Below are positions 1 to 8,810 of a stretch of DNA of 64,000 bases, one piece after another; within the stretch, counting starts at the first letter, position 1, and each line of letters opens with the position of its first letter. The notes beneath the pieces were generated by a model. That model had not been told where the DNA came from and made no database searches. It saw only the letters and a program-made list of their open reading frames with translations. The stretch covers positions 1,054,001-1,118,000 of the forward strand of contig NZ_FRBY01000001.1 in the NCBI RefSeq assembly GCF_900142735.1, written 5' to 3'. Made by a program: the position numbers and the translations under genes. The stretch comes from Flavobacterium saccharophilum (GTDB lineage: Bacteria; Bacteroidota; Bacteroidia; Flavobacteriales; Flavobacteriaceae).

Positions 1-286
1 AACTGTTAAATTCTAGGTCTGTGTGTACTAATTTTTGCTTTGTTCCGTTTGAAGATAGAATCCGATGAAATCAGAATTAAACAAATAAGGCAGGGTTTGT
101 CTGAAAAATGTTTTACGGGTAGAAAAATCACAATTATATCGATTTCGTAAATATCACAATAAAATTTTAAACGTTAAAAGCGAAAGAAGAGGGCGAAGTT
201 CGTGTGATTTTAAATTCAATTTATGCTTTTAAGTTATTTAAAATATTTATTTTTGCTCTTCAGAAAATTCAACATACAATATAAAT
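1..286. other. Intergenic region upstream of pdhB
   Basis: I see no convincing coding frame here. A Bacteroidota-type -7 element (TATTTTTG, pattern TAnnTTTG) lies at 248-255, about 32 bases before the pdhB ATG. No TTG sits at the expected distance upstream, so the promoter call rests on the -7 box alone. The rest is AT-rich sequence without clear repeats or hairpins. Confidence 0.4.
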
Positions 287-1264
287 ATGAGAACAATACA
301 ATTTAGAGAGGCCATTTGTGAAGCGATGAGCGAAGAAATGCGTCACGATGAATCCATATATTTAATGGGCGAAGAAGTTGCAGAATACAATGGAGCATAT
401 AAAGCTTCAAAAGGAATGCTTGCTGAGTTTGGTGAAAAAAGAGTAATCGATACTCCAATTGCTGAGCTTGGTTTTACAGGAATTGCAGTAGGATCAGCAA
501 TGAACGGTTGTCGTCCTATTGTTGAGTACATGACTTTCAACTTCTGTTTAGTAGGTATTGATCAAATTATAAATAACGCTGCTAAAATGCGTCAAATGAC
601 TGGTGGTCAATTTAATGTGCCAATTGTTTTTCGTGGACCAACTGCTTCTGCAGGTCAATTAGGAGCAACTCACTCTCAAGCTTTAGAAAACTGGTTTGCT
701 AATACTCCTGGTCTTAAAGTTGTAGTTCCTTCTACACCTTATGATGCAAAAGGACTTTTAAAATCTGCAATTCGTGATAATGATCCTGTAATTTTTATGG
801 AATCTGAGCAAATGTATGGTGATAAAGGTGAAGTACCAGATGGAGAATACACAATTCCACTAGGAGTTGCTGATGTTAAACGTGAAGGAACAGATGTTAC
901 TATTGTTTCTTTTGGAAAAATCATCAAAGAAGCTTTTATCGCTGCTGATGAATTAGCTAAAGAAGGAATTTCATGTGAGATTATCGATTTAAGAACTGTT
1001 CGTCCGATGGATAACGAAGCAATCTTAAAATCAGTTAAGAAAACAAATCGTTTGGTAATTTTAGAAGAAGCTTGGCCATTTGCAAGTATTTCATCTGAAA
1101 TCACTTATATCGTTCAGGAACAAGCTTTTGATTTTCTTGATGCGCCAATTCAGCGTATTACAACAGCAGATACTCCTGCACCTTACTCTCCTGTTTTACT
1201 AAAAGACTGGTTGCCAAATGCAGCTGATGTAGTAAAAGCAGTAAAGAAAGTAATGTACAAATAG
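287..1264 (+). CDS. pdhB: Pyruvate dehydrogenase E1 component, beta subunit
   Basis: 325-residue E1 beta subunit of the pyruvate dehydrogenase complex. With the alpha subunit and thiamine diphosphate it decarboxylates pyruvate and passes the acetyl group to E2 in the cytoplasm. The N-terminal half has the family's pyrimidine-binding region (MGEEVAEYNGAYKAS near residues 27-41, then DTPIAELGFTGIAVGSA near 55-71). The C-terminal transketolase-C domain starts around residue 200 (DVTIVSFG, then EIIDLRTVRPMD). Length is normal for a stand-alone beta chain. No alpha-subunit gene lies downstream, so the gene is not followed by its partner here. A terminator hairpin follows at 1284-1323. Other 2-oxoacid dehydrogenase beta chains are similar, but the match to pyruvate-type sequences is good. 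Confidence 0.93.
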   Translation: MRTIQFREAICEAMSEEMRHDESIYLMGEEVAEYNGAYKASKGMLAEFGEKRVIDTPIAELGFTGIAVGSAMNGCRPIVEYMTFNFCLVGIDQIINNAAKMRQMTGGQFNVPIVFRGPTASAGQLGATHSQALENWFANTPGLKVVVPSTPYDAKGLLKSAIRDNDPVIFMESEQMYGDKGEVPDGEYTIPLGVADVKREGTDVTIVSFGKIIKEAFIAADELAKEGISCEIIDLRTVRPMDNEAILKSVKKTNRLVILEEAWPFASISSEITYIVQEQAFDFLDAPIQRITTADTPAPYSPVLLKDWLPNAADVVKAVKKVMYK

Positions 1265-1283
1265 TCAAATAAACAATACTTAT

Positions 1284-1323
1284 AAAACTTCATCAGTCAT
1301 ATTAATTGATGAAGTTTTTTTTT
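1284..1323 (+). terminator. Intrinsic terminator after pdhB
   Basis: A 12-bp perfect stem (AAAACTTCATCA pairing with TGATGAAGTTTT) around an 11-base loop is followed by a T run. It separates pdhB from the next gene, whose ATG is only a few bases further on. Confidence 0.85.
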
Positions 1324-1328
1324 GCCAC

Positions 1329-3833
1329 ATGATAAAGAAAATAATTTTACTCAGCCTGTTTTTTGTATTTGCACTTGCGAATATTGCTACTGCACAAACT
1401 AAAGTGAGCGGAATTGTTTTGGATAAATTGAATCAGCCTGTTCCGTTTGCTAATATTGTTTTTAAGGGTTCAAATACCGGAATAGTTTCAAATGAGGATG
1501 GCCGTTTTTATTTAGAGTCGCCAAAAACGTATACGGCATTATTAGTCACTTCAGCAGGATTTTCAGATAAAGAAATTCCTTTGGAAAAAACAGTTAATTA
1601 TAATTTTAAAATTGTTTTAAGCGAAGCTGAAGCATTAAACGAAGTTGTAATTTTTACAGGAAAGACATCAAAAAAAAATAACCCTGCACTAGATATTTTG
1701 AGAAAAATTTGGGAACGAAAACGTAAAAACGGTTTGTACCAATTCAATCAGTATCAAATGCAGAAGTACGAAAAAATCGAGTTTGATATGAACACGATTG
1801 ACAGTGCTTTTATGAAAAATAAGCTCTTTAAAGGAATGGAGTTTGTTTTTAATCATGTGGATACTTCTGATGTTACAGGAAAAACATACCTGCCAATTTT
1901 CATCAATGAATCTGTGTATGATGTATATGGTGACAATAAATTAAAGAAAATAAAAGAGAATATTGCCGGAAGTAAAACCTCTGGGTTCAATGGAAATCAA
2001 CAGATTTTATCTTTTGTGAAAGATCTTTATTCAGATTATAATATTTACGATAATCACCTTACTTTTTTTGATAAAAGTTTTACAAGTCCACTTTCAAAAA
2101 CAGGAATTGATGTATATAATTATGTCTTAAAAGACAGTGCTTATATCGATAAAAAATGGTGTTATAATATTGTTTTTTATCCAAGACGAAAAAACGAATT
2201 AACATTTAAAGGAGATTTTTGGGTAAACGATACCACTTTTGCTATCAAGAAAATTAATATGGGCGTTACTAAAAGTGCCAATATTAACTGGGTAAAAGAT
2301 ATTTATATCGAACAGGAATTTGATGTAGAAAATGATTCAGTTTTTCTGCTGACCCGCGATTATATGATGTCTGATTTTGCTTTGAATAAAAAGGAAAAAT
2401 CGAAGGGAGTTTATGGAAAACGAACGACATTATATAGAAATCATAAATTCAATATTCAAAAACCTGAGAAGTTTTACAAAGAAGAAGTCAATTATATAGA
2501 CAATGCGGTTTATGACCGACCTGATGAATTTTGGGAGGAGAATCGTTTTGAGAAATTAAATAAAGACGAATTGGGTATTTATAAAATGCTCGATACTTTG
2601 CAGACCGTCAAGCGATTCAAGCAAATATATAATCTGGTCTCTATTTTAGGAAGTGGTTATGTGGAGTTCAAAAACTTCGATTATGGACCAATTTTTTCTA
2701 CATTCGGGTATAATGAAGTCGAAGGTCTGAGAATTAGAGTGGGAGGAAGAACCTATTTTGGACCAAACGATCCATGGCGTATACAAGCTTATACAGCCTA
2801 TGGTTTTGATGATAGTAAATTCAAATATGGCGTTTCAGGAAAATGGATGGTTGACAAGAAAAAAAGAGTCATCATTTCTGGAGGAAACAGGCGGGACATC
2901 GAACAAATTGGTGCCAGTTTAACCACGACAAATGATATTTTAGGACGAAGTTTTGCTTCTTCTGCATTGTTTACAACAGGAAGTAACGGGAAATTAACCA
3001 ATATTAATTTGAGTAATATTTCTGTTGAAATGGAACCTAAGAAGAATTTTGTTGTTCAGGCAGGACTTTCTTATAGAACTTTAGAATCGGCTTCGCCTAC
3101 TTTTAGTTTAGATTATTATACTACATTACCAAGCGCTTCAAATCCTGCAGGAGTTGTAGCAAGCGCGGTAACACAATCTGAAGCTAATATTCAGTTTGAG
3201 TTTATGCCAAACCGTAAAACTATTGGTTTTGGAGTAGAAAGAGATCTTGTAGATAGCCCATTTAGTCATTTCTTTGTGAACTTTAGTTATGGTTTAAAAG
3301 GTGTTTTTAATAGCGACTTTGCTTATGAAAAAATACAGATTTACTATAAACAACCTATTATAATCGGGCCTTTAGGAAGATCTAATATTATCTTAGAAAC
3401 AGGTAAGACTTTTGGAACAATTCCGTTAGGATTAATGAGTGTTATTCCGGGTAACCAGACTTACTTTACAATTGAAAATACGTTTAGTAACCTGAATTTC
3501 TACGAATTCATAACAGACCAATATACGACCTTACAATGGAATCATGATTTTGGAGGAAGGTTATTTGCCAGAATTCCATTTATGAGAAAATTAAATTGGA
3601 GAGAATTTGTGGGTGTAAAAGGAGTATATGGAACTATTTCTGACGCAAACAGAGCCATCAACGCTTCCGATCAGCCTTATAACGCACCAGAAAATGTGTA
3701 CTGGGAATACAACGCAGGAATTGGAAATATCTTCAAGGTTTTCAGAATTGATTTCTCTTGGAGAGGAAGTTATCTGAATACACCAGATGCCAATAAATTT
3801 GCAGTAAAAGGATCTTTCGGATTCTATTTCTAA
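1329..3833 (+). CDS. DUF5686 and carboxypeptidase-like regulatory domain outer-membrane protein
   Basis: 834 residues. It opens with a signal peptide (hydrophobic stretch at residues 4-21, cleavage likely after IATAQ) and then a carboxypeptidase-regulatory-like beta-sandwich at about 24-110 (TKVSGIVLDKLNQPVPFANIVF). The remaining ~700 residues match the general appearance of the DUF5686 family, common in Flavobacteriia. They are rich in alternating aromatic/polar strands and end in an aromatic residue (GSFGFYF), as expected of an outer-membrane beta-barrel. The substrate is unknown. It starts right after the pdhB terminator and has no clear operon partner, so it is probably transcribed alone. 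Family assignment rests on recognition, not on a search. Confidence 0.82.
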   Translation: MIKKIILLSLFFVFALANIATAQTKVSGIVLDKLNQPVPFANIVFKGSNTGIVSNEDGRFYLESPKTYTALLVTSAGFSDKEIPLEKTVNYNFKIVLSEAEALNEVVIFTGKTSKKNNPALDILRKIWERKRKNGLYQFNQYQMQKYEKIEFDMNTIDSAFMKNKLFKGMEFVFNHVDTSDVTGKTYLPIFINESVYDVYGDNKLKKIKENIAGSKTSGFNGNQQILSFVKDLYSDYNIYDNHLTFFDKSFTSPLSKTGIDVYNYVLKDSAYIDKKWCYNIVFYPRRKNELTFKGDFWVNDTTFAIKKINMGVTKSANINWVKDIYIEQEFDVENDSVFLLTRDYMMSDFALNKKEKSKGVYGKRTTLYRNHKFNIQKPEKFYKEEVNYIDNAVYDRPDEFWEENRFEKLNKDELGIYKMLDTLQTVKRFKQIYNLVSILGSGYVEFKNFDYGPIFSTFGYNEVEGLRIRVGGRTYFGPNDPWRIQAYTAYGFDDSKFKYGVSGKWMVDKKKRVIISGGNRRDIEQIGASLTTTNDILGRSFASSALFTTGSNGKLTNINLSNISVEMEPKKNFVVQAGLSYRTLESASPTFSLDYYTTLPSASNPAGVVASAVTQSEANIQFEFMPNRKTIGFGVERDLVDSPFSHFFVNFSYGLKGVFNSDFAYEKIQIYYKQPIIIGPLGRSNIILETGKTFGTIPLGLMSVIPGNQTYFTIENTFSNLNFYEFITDQYTTLQWNHDFGGRLFARIPFMRKLNWREFVGVKGVYGTISDANRAINASDQPYNAPENVYWEYNAGIGNIFKVFRIDFSWRGSYLNTPDANKFAVKGSFGFYF

Positions 3834-4071
3834 AAATAAAATTATTGCCACAAAGACACCAAGTCGCTAAGTTTATTTCTTTGCAACTTGGCGTTTTTGT
3901 TTATGCGATAGTATTTCACGCAGATTTAAGCAGATTTGTTTTAAACTGAAATTATAAAATCTGCGCCAATCTGTTTAAATCTGCAGAATCTGCGTGTAAA
4001 AAACTTTGCGCCTCTGCGACTTTTCGAGATTCTTTTTTATTTAATTTTGGAATAGATTTAAAGCCAGAGTA
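3834..4071. repeat. Intergenic repeat with imperfect inverted arms
   Basis: Between the DUF5686 gene and the glycosylase gene lies a repeat-like stretch. The word CACGCAGATTTAAGCAGATT near 3917 recurs in inverted form as AATCTGTTTAAATCTGC and AATCTGCGTG near 3970-4000. It is flanked by housekeeping-repeat words such as CCACAAAGACACCAAGTCGC and CTTTGCGCCTCTGCGAC. This looks like a dispersed palindromic intergenic repeat rather than coding sequence. Confidence 0.6.
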
Positions 4072-4671
4072 ATGCAAGAAGCAATCGATTTTCTATCAAC
4101 TAAAAATCCAATATTTCAGGAAATCATCAACAAATATGGTTTACCGCCAATTCCAAAACGTCCTCAGGGTTTTGAAACTTTGGTATTGCTAATACTCGAA
4201 CAACAAGTTTCTATTGATTCGGCGAAAGCCACATTTTTAAAAATCAAAGCCTATACAATTTGTAATCCTGAAACTATGTCGATTTTGTCAGATGAAGAAT
4301 TTCGGGCGTTAGGTGTAAGTCGACAAAAAACAAAATACATTAAAATTTTGGCTGAAGCTATTTTAAATAAGGAATTAGACATTGAAAGTCTGGCTTCAAA
4401 ATCGGCAAAACAAGTCAGGGAAGAACTTATTAAGTTAAAAGGAATTGGAAATTGGACTATTGATATTTACTTAATGTTTTGTTTGCAAGAGCCAGATTTG
4501 ATTCCGTTAGGCGATATTGCAGTTGTAAATACGATCAAAGAATTATTGGATATTCACGACAAAAACGAAATGGAAATCCATGCTAAACAATGGAGTCCCT
4601 ATCGATCTTATGCGACCTATTTATTGTGGCATTATTATTTAAACAAACGAAATAGAAAAATTACATATTAA
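4072..4671 (+). CDS. HhH-GPD DNA glycosylase, AlkA/3-methyladenine type
   Basis: 199-residue base-excision-repair glycosylase that should remove alkylated purines from DNA. The helix-hairpin-helix is at residues 122-129 (LKGIGNWT). The Gly/Pro-rich loop follows (residues 144-150), with the catalytic Asp at 148 (PLGDIAVV). It lacks the C-terminal iron-sulfur Cys cluster of Nth/MutY, which favours the AlkA-like DNA-3-methyladenine glycosylase II group. It is shorter than E. coli AlkA because the N-terminal TBP-like domain is missing, as is common for this subgroup. It appears to be a single-gene unit between a repeat-rich gap and the pyrophosphatase gene. Confidence 0.85.
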   Translation: MQEAIDFLSTKNPIFQEIINKYGLPPIPKRPQGFETLVLLILEQQVSIDSAKATFLKIKAYTICNPETMSILSDEEFRALGVSRQKTKYIKILAEAILNKELDIESLASKSAKQVREELIKLKGIGNWTIDIYLMFCLQEPDLIPLGDIAVVNTIKELLDIHDKNEMEIHAKQWSPYRSYATYLLWHYYLNKRNRKITY

Positions 4672-4718
4672 CTGTTTGTTATTTAACAGAAAAGTGTGTA
4701 GATTAATGCAGTTTTTTA

Positions 4719-4748
4719 TTGTAAAAAAGGATTCTTTAGTTACTTTTG
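4719..4748 (+). promoter_or_regulatory. Bacteroidota promoter for inorganic pyrophosphatase
   Basis: TTG at 4719-4721, a 19-base spacer, then TACTTTTG at 4741-4748, an exact TAnnTTTG match. It lies 33 bases before the ppa ATG. Confidence 0.7.
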
Positions 4749-4781
4749 CAATCGAATTTATAGAAATAATAAAAAACGAAA

Positions 4782-5312
4782 ATGACCGCAGACAAACTAA
4801 CGACTTTCGATGTATTGATCGAAATACCAAGAGGAAGCAGAAATAAATATGAGTACGATTTTGAAATCAAAAGAATGCGTTTTGACAGAATGTTGTTCTC
4901 TTCAATGATGTATCCTGCTGATTACGGATTTATTCCAGAAACTTTAGCTCTTGACGGTGATCCTCTTGATGTATTGGTTTTGATAAATGAACCTACTTTC
5001 CCTGGATGTGTTATAGAAGTAAAGCCAATTGGTGTTTTCCACATGGCAGATGATAAAGGACCAGATGAAAAAATTATCTGTGTACCAGTTTCAGATCCAA
5101 TCTGGAATTCATTAAATGATTTATCTGATATTAACGGACACTTATTGAAAGAAATCGAGCATTTCTTCCAGGTTTACAAAGATCTTGAAAACAAACAAGT
5201 AGATGTTGAAGGTTGGGGAGACGTAAACGAAGCATTTGCAATTATTGCTGAGTGTACTAAACGTTTTAATGATATCGAAAACAAACCAGAGGGATTATTT
5301 AGTATTAAATAA
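4782..5312 (+). CDS. ppa: Inorganic pyrophosphatase, soluble family I
   Basis: 176-residue cytoplasmic Mg-dependent pyrophosphatase that hydrolyses PPi to two phosphates and so pulls biosynthetic reactions forward. Family I signatures are present: the substrate-binding stretch IPRGSRNKYEYD (residues 14-25), YPADYGFIPETLALDGDPLDVLV (about 44-66, with the catalytic DGDPLDV aspartates), and later DDKGPDEKIICVPVSDP with the DxxxD metal site. Length is typical. The preceding promoter and following terminator (5334-5369) indicate a single-gene unit. The next gene is the membrane-bound pyrophosphatase, so two unrelated PPase families sit side by side. Confidence 0.95.
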   Translation: MTADKLTTFDVLIEIPRGSRNKYEYDFEIKRMRFDRMLFSSMMYPADYGFIPETLALDGDPLDVLVLINEPTFPGCVIEVKPIGVFHMADDKGPDEKIICVPVSDPIWNSLNDLSDINGHLLKEIEHFFQVYKDLENKQVDVEGWGDVNEAFAIIAECTKRFNDIENKPEGLFSIK

Positions 5313-5333
5313 TTTTTACCCTATTCTATTATA

Positions 5334-5369
5334 AAAAAAGCAATACTCCGTTAGGAGTATTGCTTTTTT
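5334..5369 (+). terminator. Intrinsic terminator after ppa
   Basis: A 16-bp perfect stem (AAAAAAGCAATACTCC with GGAGTATTGCTTTTTT) and a GTTA tetraloop. The symmetric A/T tails make it potentially bidirectional. Confidence 0.9.
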
Positions 5370-5424
5370 GTTTAAATTCGTTTTAGTTAGTTTGTTGACT
5401 ATTAACCAAAACCACTAAAACATT

Positions 5425-7974
5425 ATGAATGCATTTATGATTTACTTGCCAATTGTTATGGCAATTTTAGGATTACTTTTCATGGGAATAAAAAGAGCTT
5501 GGGTTTTAAAACAAGATGCAGGCGACGGAAAAATGAAAGAGATTTCAGATTATATTTATGAAGGCGCCCTCGCTTTTTTAAAAGCTGAATATAAATTATT
5601 AACCATTTTTGTAATTATCGCCAGTATTGCTTTAGCTGGTATTACTTTTATTCCTGGGGTTAAAACGCATTTATTAATAGTAGTTGCATTCATATTTGGA
5701 GCATTATTTTCAGCTTACGCTGGTAATATAGGTATGAAAATAGCAACTAAAACAAACGTAAGAACCACACAAGCCGCTCGTACGAGTTTGCCGCAAGCCT
5801 TGAAAGTATCTTTTGGCGGTGGAACTGTAATGGGACTTGGCGTTGCAGGTTTAGCAGTTTTAGGCTTAACAGGTTTCTTTATAATTTTCTTTAATATTTT
5901 ATCAGGCGGGGTTTGGAAGGATACTGAAACGATGACAATTGTTTTGGAAACTTTAGCAGGATTTTCACTTGGAGCAGAATCAATCGCATTATTCGCCAGA
6001 GTTGGTGGGGGAATCTACACGAAAGCTGCTGACGTTGGTGCTGACTTAGTAGGTAAAGTAGAAGCTGGAATTCCAGAAGATGATCCTCGTAATCCAGCAA
6101 CAATTGCTGATAATGTTGGAGATAATGTGGGTGACGTTGCCGGAATGGGAGCTGATTTATTTGGTTCGTACGTAGCAACAGTTTTGGCCGCAATGGTTTT
6201 AGGAAATTATGTTATTAAAGATATGGGCGGCTCAATTCAAGACGCTTTTGGAGGAATTGGGCCAATTTTACTTCCGATGGCAATTGCCGGTTTCGGAATC
6301 TTATTTTCGATTATTGGAACTCTAGTTGTAAGAATATCTGATGATAATGCTAAAGAAGCACAAGTGCAAAAAGCATTGAACATAGGAAACTGGCTTTCAA
6401 TTGCTCTAACCGCAATAGCTTGCTTCTTCTTAGTACAACATATGTTACCAGAAACTATGCAAATGAGTTTCTTCGGAGAAGGATCTAAAGATATTTCATC
6501 AATGCGTGTTTTCTATGCCACATTAGTTGGATTAGTAGTTGGTGGAGCTATTTCATCAGTAACGGAATATTATACGGGATTAGGGACAAAACCAGTTATG
6601 GCAATTGTACAAAAATCATCTACTGGAGCTGGGACAAACGTAATTGCAGGTTTGGCAACCGGAATGATTTCTACCTTTCCGACCGTTTTATTATTCGCTG
6701 CGGCAATCTGGATTTCTTATGCTTTGGCAGGATTTTATGGAGTTGCATTAGCTGCTTCAGCAATGATGGCAACTACAGCAATGCAGTTAGCGATTGATGC
6801 TTTTGGGCCAATCTCAGATAATGCCGGAGGAATCGCAGAAATGAGTGAATTACCAAAAGAAGTGCGTACCAGAACAGATATTTTAGATTCAGTAGGAAAC
6901 ACTACTGCAGCAACAGGAAAAGGTTTTGCAATTGCATCAGCAGCATTAACTTCACTGGCTTTGTTTGCTGCCTATGTAACGTTTACAGGAATTGACGGAA
7001 TCAATATTTTTAAAGCGCCAGTTTTAGCGATGTTATTTGTCGGTGGAATGATTCCGGTAGTTTTTTCAGCTCTGGCTATGAATTCTGTTGGAAAAGCTGC
7101 AATGGATATGGTATATGAAGTACGTCGTCAGTTTAAGGAAATTCCTGGAATCATGGAAGGAACCGGAAAACCTGAATATGGAAAATGTGTTGAAATTTCT
7201 ACAAAAGCTGCTTTACGCGAAATGATGTTACCAGGTATTTTGACAATTGGTTTCCCAATTGCAATTGTGTTATTAGGTAAATTAGTTTATGCAGATAACA
7301 ATCAGTTAATTGCTGAAATGTTAGGAGGATATATGGCTGGAGTTACTGTTTCTGGTGTACTTTGGGCTGTTTTTCAAAACAATGCCGGAGGAGCCTGGGA
7401 TAATGCTAAAAAATCTTTTGAAGCTGGAGTTATGATCAATGGCGAAATGACGTACAAAGGTTCGGATGCACACAAAGCTGCTGTAACCGGCGATACTGTT
7501 GGTGATCCGTTTAAAGATACTTCTGGGCCTTCAATGAATATTTTGATTAAATTGACGTGTTTAATAGGCCTTGTAATTGCTCCAATTTTGGGAGAAGGAC
7601 ATTCTTCTTCAACTATGGCTGAAAAAGGATCGTGCTGTAAAATGGAAATGCATGCAGGCGGAGTGTCTAAATGTGGCGATTTATCTGGAATGACAAAAGA
7701 AGAATGTATTAAAATGTGCAAAGAAAAAGGATGTACTGCTGAAGAAACAGCAAAATGTTTGGCACATTATGATGCAAACGGAAAATATGCTAATCAAAGA
7801 ACAGACTGTTTTGATACTTCTAAATATAGTAAAAAACGTGTTGAGGTTAATTTGTCTACCACAAACGGTGTTACCGTTGGAACCGTAACAAAAACTGAAA
7901 ACGGAAAAACCACAACTGAAGTTTACGAAGGAACTGAAGCAGAAGTAAAAGCAAAGATTGAAGCTGCTAAATAA
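5425..7974 (+). CDS. hppA: Membrane-bound ion-pumping pyrophosphatase with Cys-rich C-terminal tail
   Basis: 849-residue polytopic membrane protein that couples PPi hydrolysis to export of H+ and/or Na+. The PPi/Mg site is at residues ~205-235 (VGADLVGKVEAGIPEDDPRNP, then TIADNVGDNVGDVAGMGADL). The segment GNTTAATGKG (491-500) has Ala where K+-independent enzymes have Lys, so a K+-dependent type is expected. Whether Na+ or H+ is pumped cannot be told from this. The conserved pump ends near residue 725. It is followed by an unusual 124-residue hydrophilic tail with eight Cys (737, 738, 750, 761, 765, 770, 778, 795) and a Thr/Glu-rich end, absent from the usual 670-770-residue enzymes. The reading frame is intact through the join. 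Confidence 0.95.
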   Translation: MNAFMIYLPIVMAILGLLFMGIKRAWVLKQDAGDGKMKEISDYIYEGALAFLKAEYKLLTIFVIIASIALAGITFIPGVKTHLLIVVAFIFGALFSAYAGNIGMKIATKTNVRTTQAARTSLPQALKVSFGGGTVMGLGVAGLAVLGLTGFFIIFFNILSGGVWKDTETMTIVLETLAGFSLGAESIALFARVGGGIYTKAADVGADLVGKVEAGIPEDDPRNPATIADNVGDNVGDVAGMGADLFGSYVATVLAAMVLGNYVIKDMGGSIQDAFGGIGPILLPMAIAGFGILFSIIGTLVVRISDDNAKEAQVQKALNIGNWLSIALTAIACFFLVQHMLPETMQMSFFGEGSKDISSMRVFYATLVGLVVGGAISSVTEYYTGLGTKPVMAIVQKSSTGAGTNVIAGLATGMISTFPTVLLFAAAIWISYALAGFYGVALAASAMMATTAMQLAIDAFGPISDNAGGIAEMSELPKEVRTRTDILDSVGNTTAATGKGFAIASAALTSLALFAAYVTFTGIDGINIFKAPVLAMLFVGGMIPVVFSALAMNSVGKAAMDMVYEVRRQFKEIPGIMEGTGKPEYGKCVEISTKAALREMMLPGILTIGFPIAIVLLGKLVYADNNQLIAEMLGGYMAGVTVSGVLWAVFQNNAGGAWDNAKKSFEAGVMINGEMTYKGSDAHKAAVTGDTVGDPFKDTSGPSMNILIKLTCLIGLVIAPILGEGHSSSTMAEKGSCCKMEMHAGGVSKCGDLSGMTKEECIKMCKEKGCTAEETAKCLAHYDANGKYANQRTDCFDTSKYSKKRVEVNLSTTNGVTVGTVTKTENGKTTTEVYEGTEAEVKAKIEAAK

Positions 7975-8000
7975 AAAAAATCATTGTTAGTTATAAATAG

Positions 8001-8030
8001 AAAATGCCTCTAAATTTTAGAGGCATTTTT
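8001..8030. terminator. Bidirectional terminator between hppA and the toxin-antitoxin pair
   Basis: The hairpin AAAATGCCTCTAAATTTTAGAGGCATTTTT serves hppA on the plus strand and the antitoxin gene on the minus strand. Its core is nearly identical to the hairpin at 8811-8842 on the other side of the toxin-antitoxin pair. Confidence 0.85.
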
Positions 8031-8032
8031 GT

Positions 8033-8401
8033 TTATAAGTCTAAAGCATATTCTTTTATTAAAATTGATGCTGGAATGTGAAGTTCTTCGGTTAAAATTC
8101 TAATTTGCTTTATTGTTAAAGCTCTTTTGCGTTTAAAAAGTTCTGACACTCTTGAGCGGCTATTTAATAGAACACCTAAATCAGCATCAGTAAGTCCATT
8201 TTGTTCCATCATAAATTTAATGGCTTCGATAGGGTCTGGGTCAGGAATGGGATAGTTTATCTTCTCATATTTTTCAATAAGTGTTACCAAAATATCTAAT
8301 TCATCTCCTTCTTCTGTATTAGGTTTAGCATCAAAAAGAATGTTTACTCTTTCTAAGGCTAATTCATAGTCGTGTTCTGTTTTAATTGGTCTTATTTCCA
8401 T
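8033..8401 (-). CDS. higA: HigA-type antitoxin, HTH transcriptional regulator
   Basis: 122-residue predicted antitoxin. The N-terminal half (IRPIKTEHDYELALERVNILFDA) is the acidic helical region typical of HigA-like proteins. An XRE-type helix-turn-helix occupies residues ~68-112 (MMEQNGLTDADLGVLLNSRSRVSELFKRKRAL, written here in two overlapping parts). It should neutralise the upstream toxin and repress the promoter at 8710-8717, probably through the 17-bp palindrome at 8725-8741. One base separates its start from the toxin's stop. Gene order is toxin first, as in higBA. Assignment rests on fold, size and neighbour; no activity is implied. Confidence 0.82.
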   Translation of the reverse strand: MEIRPIKTEHDYELALERVNILFDAKPNTEEGDELDILVTLIEKYEKINYPIPDPDPIEAIKFMMEQNGLTDADLGVLLNSRSRVSELFKRKRALTIKQIRILTEELHIPASILIKEYALDL

Positions 8402-8402
8402 T

Positions 8403-8699
8403 TTACAATGTTTTAATATCTTTTAAATTGTCATACTCATTATGAGTGCCAACAAATAAAATGTAGACAATCTGTGTGTTGTAATTAATTTTGACGATTA
8501 AACGATAATGATTTCCGCAAATATTAAATATTACTTTATTATTCCCAACAAAATCGGCCGATCCAAACATTGATCTGACCGTATTTGAATTCTCAAAGTT
8601 ATTTTTATCAAAAACCTGATACCACGATAATAATTGTTGTTTCGAATTTGGAAAACGCTCCCAAAAATTTTGTAATGTTCTTTTAGCTATTATTCTCAT
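8403..8699 (-). CDS. higB: HigB-type mRNA interferase toxin
   Basis: 98-residue RelE/HigB-fold protein expected to cleave ribosome-bound mRNA when antitoxin is depleted. Family-like segments are MRIIAKRTLQNFWERFPNSK at the N-terminus, SMFGSADFVGNNKVIFNICG in the middle, NHYRLIVKINY, and FVGTHNEYDNL near the end, with the typical Arg and His residues. A longer frame from 8732 exists, but the first 11 codons overlap the -7 box, and MRIIAKRT is the natural start of the family. I therefore chose 8699. With the promoter at 8710-8717 the transcript would have almost no leader. It lies directly before the antitoxin gene. Confidence 0.83.
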   Translation of the reverse strand: MRIIAKRTLQNFWERFPNSKQQLLSWYQVFDKNNFENSNTVRSMFGSADFVGNNKVIFNICGNHYRLIVKINYNTQIVYILFVGTHNEYDNLKDIKTL

Positions 8700-8709
8700 A
8701 AACGTAAGG

Positions 8710-8741
8710 CAAATATAGGTATATTTTCCCAATTTGGGAAA
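8710..8741 (-). promoter_or_regulatory. Toxin-antitoxin promoter with palindromic operator
   Basis: On the minus strand TATATTTG (8710-8717) is an exact -7 box 11 bases before the toxin ATG. Just upstream, 8725-8741 is a perfect 17-bp palindrome (TTTCCCAA-T-TTGGGAAA), placed between the -7 and -33 positions. That is a typical place for autorepression by the HigA-like protein. Confidence 0.65.
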
Positions 8742-8810
8742 TGTTTTTAAGAAGAGAATATAAAAATAAGAAAATAATTACAAATTAAAATTGTACTATT
8801 GTTTAAAAAC

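Noticed and set aside
5891..6193. A 100-codon frame opposite hppA
   Set aside because: It lies inside the conserved pyrophosphatase gene on the other strand, has low-complexity Leu/Gln composition and no family features.
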